Shown piece after piece: positions 42,782 through 43,212 of a DNA stretch of 43,212 nucleotides. The notes under the pieces were generated by a model. It saw nothing but the letters and a program-made list of their open reading frames with translations, was not told the origin of the DNA and searched no databases. Position numbers and translations under genes: made by a program. The stretch spans positions 1-43,212 of the forward strand of contig QHSQ01000105.1 in assembly GCA_003221615.1 (NCBI GenBank), written 5' to 3'. The DNA comes from Candidatus Rokuibacteriota bacterium. Lineage in GTDB: Bacteria > Methylomirabilota > Methylomirabilia > Rokubacteriales > CSP1-6. Position 1 is the stretch's first letter. Each line of letters starts with the position of its first letter.

Positions 42782-43075
42782 GTGGCGAAAACGATGACGA
42801 AGTCTGCAACGGTCGCGTACCTTGCGGAGAAGACCAGCCTCACCCGGAAGCAGATCGAGGGTATCCTCGACGAGACGCTCAACCTCGCCTCCAAGGAAGC
42901 GAAGAAGAGCGGCGTGTTCCTCCTGCCGGGCTTCGGGAAGCTGGTGCTCGCGAACCGCAAGGCGCGGATCGGACGCAATCCACAGACCGGCGAGCCGATC
43001 AAGATCCCGGCCAAGCGCGTCTGCAAGTTCCGCCTCGCCAAGAGCCTGAAGGACGCGGTGCTTGGCAAGAAGTAG
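42782..43075 (+). CDS. HU/IHF-family DNA-binding protein
   Basis: 97 residues from a GTG with an excellent ribosome site, AGGAGGT at 42771-42777. It has the HU fold: N-terminal helices (KSATVAYLAEKTSLTRKQIEG), the FLLPGFGKLVL strand, the DNA-minor-groove arm ANRKARIGRNPQTGEPIKIPA with the intercalating Pro, and the final helix FRLAKSLKDAVLG. HU dimers bend and compact DNA and could assist looping at sigma-54 enhancers. It belongs to the subgroup with a Lys-rich N-terminus (MAKTMTKS) found in several deep-branching phyla. A TAATAAT -10-like box lies 45 bases upstream. Confidence 0.95.
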   Translation: MAKTMTKSATVAYLAEKTSLTRKQIEGILDETLNLASKEAKKSGVFLLPGFGKLVLANRKARIGRNPQTGEPIKIPAKRVCKFRLAKSLKDAVLGKK

Positions 43076-43150
43076 GACTGGAAATCGTGCGGGGGGCCCC
43101 CGGCCCGCTGCCGCCCCAGCTCCGTCACTTGCATCCGCGACCGTTCCGCG

Positions 43151-43188
43151 CGTCTGGCAGGGTATCGGCTACCGTCCCCTGCCGGACG
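43151..43188. terminator. Hairpin downstream of the HU-family gene
   Basis: CGTCTGGCAGGG (43151-43162) pairs with CCCTGCCGGACG (43177-43188): a 12-bp stem with one G.T pair and a 14-base loop. It lies 75 bases after the HU-family stop. It may be its terminator, or part of an element that continues past the window edge. Confidence 0.4.
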
Positions 43189-43212
43189 CCGCGATGGCCC
43201 GCCCACTCTTCG

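Noticed and set aside
42706-43206. 166-codon minus-strand frame at the right end
   Set aside because: Antisense to the HU-family gene; no domain or ribosome site.

Overview
The window is high-GC bacterial DNA, densely packed, with most genes in long co-directional operons whose neighbours overlap by ATGA or GTGA. The gene set includes split F420 cofactor genes (cofG, cofH) beside a luciferase-like oxidoreductase, a PrsK/PrsR-type kinase-regulator pair, a complete urea uptake and urease operon, and a P-II/ammonium/glutamine synthetase cluster. This fits an uncultivated soil or subsurface lineage such as Candidatus Rokubacteria/Methylomirabilota. That placement is inference from gene content; no rRNA, tRNA, CRISPR array or insertion sequence was seen.

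Layout: 1-2519 (minus) holds a DUF1116 gene cut by the window edge and fdrA, a pair linked to ureide/oxamate nitrogen catabolism. 2581-3231 holds two related tiny proteins of unknown function, transcribed divergently. 3232-4073 has no convincing gene. 4074-12010 (plus) carries an NtrC-family regulator with a degenerate receiver, then a compact run: small winged-helix-like protein, YvcK/CofD-like protein, polysaccharide deacetylase, GDP-mannose dehydratase, uridine kinase, PrsK-like kinase and PrsR-like regulator. The run looks like envelope or exopolysaccharide synthesis with its own control. 12137-13129 is an orphan TAXI-type binding protein. 13173-14797 (minus) is a Pit phosphate transporter with its DUF47 partner. 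14880-25621 (minus) is a 12-gene operon, urtABCDE-ureABCEFGD, with an ANTAR response regulator at its head (25784-26413). 26632-28257 is an orphan solute-binding protein. 28404-39248 (minus) runs mnmG, a thioesterase, a GlrK-like kinase, a QseG-like lipoprotein, a receiver-GAF-kinase, an NtrC-like regulator, glnB, amt and glnA. 39293-42709 (plus) is LLM oxidoreductase-cofG-cofH, and 42782-43075 an HU-family DNA-binding protein.

The unifying theme is nitrogen. Urea import, hydrolysis to ammonia, ammonium transport, assimilation by glutamine synthetase and P-II signalling are all present, and a sigma-54 activator is encoded immediately upstream of glnB. By eye I find sigma-54 type -24/-12 promoter matches ahead of both glnB (31851-31866) and urtA (25712-25727). 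Each is preceded, about 90-107 bp upstream of its predicted start site, by the same 17-bp dyad (31939-31955 and 25781-25797, 13 of 17 bases identical). This suggests one enhancer-binding regulator controls both operons. A third good sigma-54 match precedes one of the tiny proteins (2892-2907). The order kinase-lipoprotein-regulator-glnB resembles the enterobacterial glrK-qseG-glrR-glnB locus, but with an added hybrid kinase and with amt-glnA downstream.
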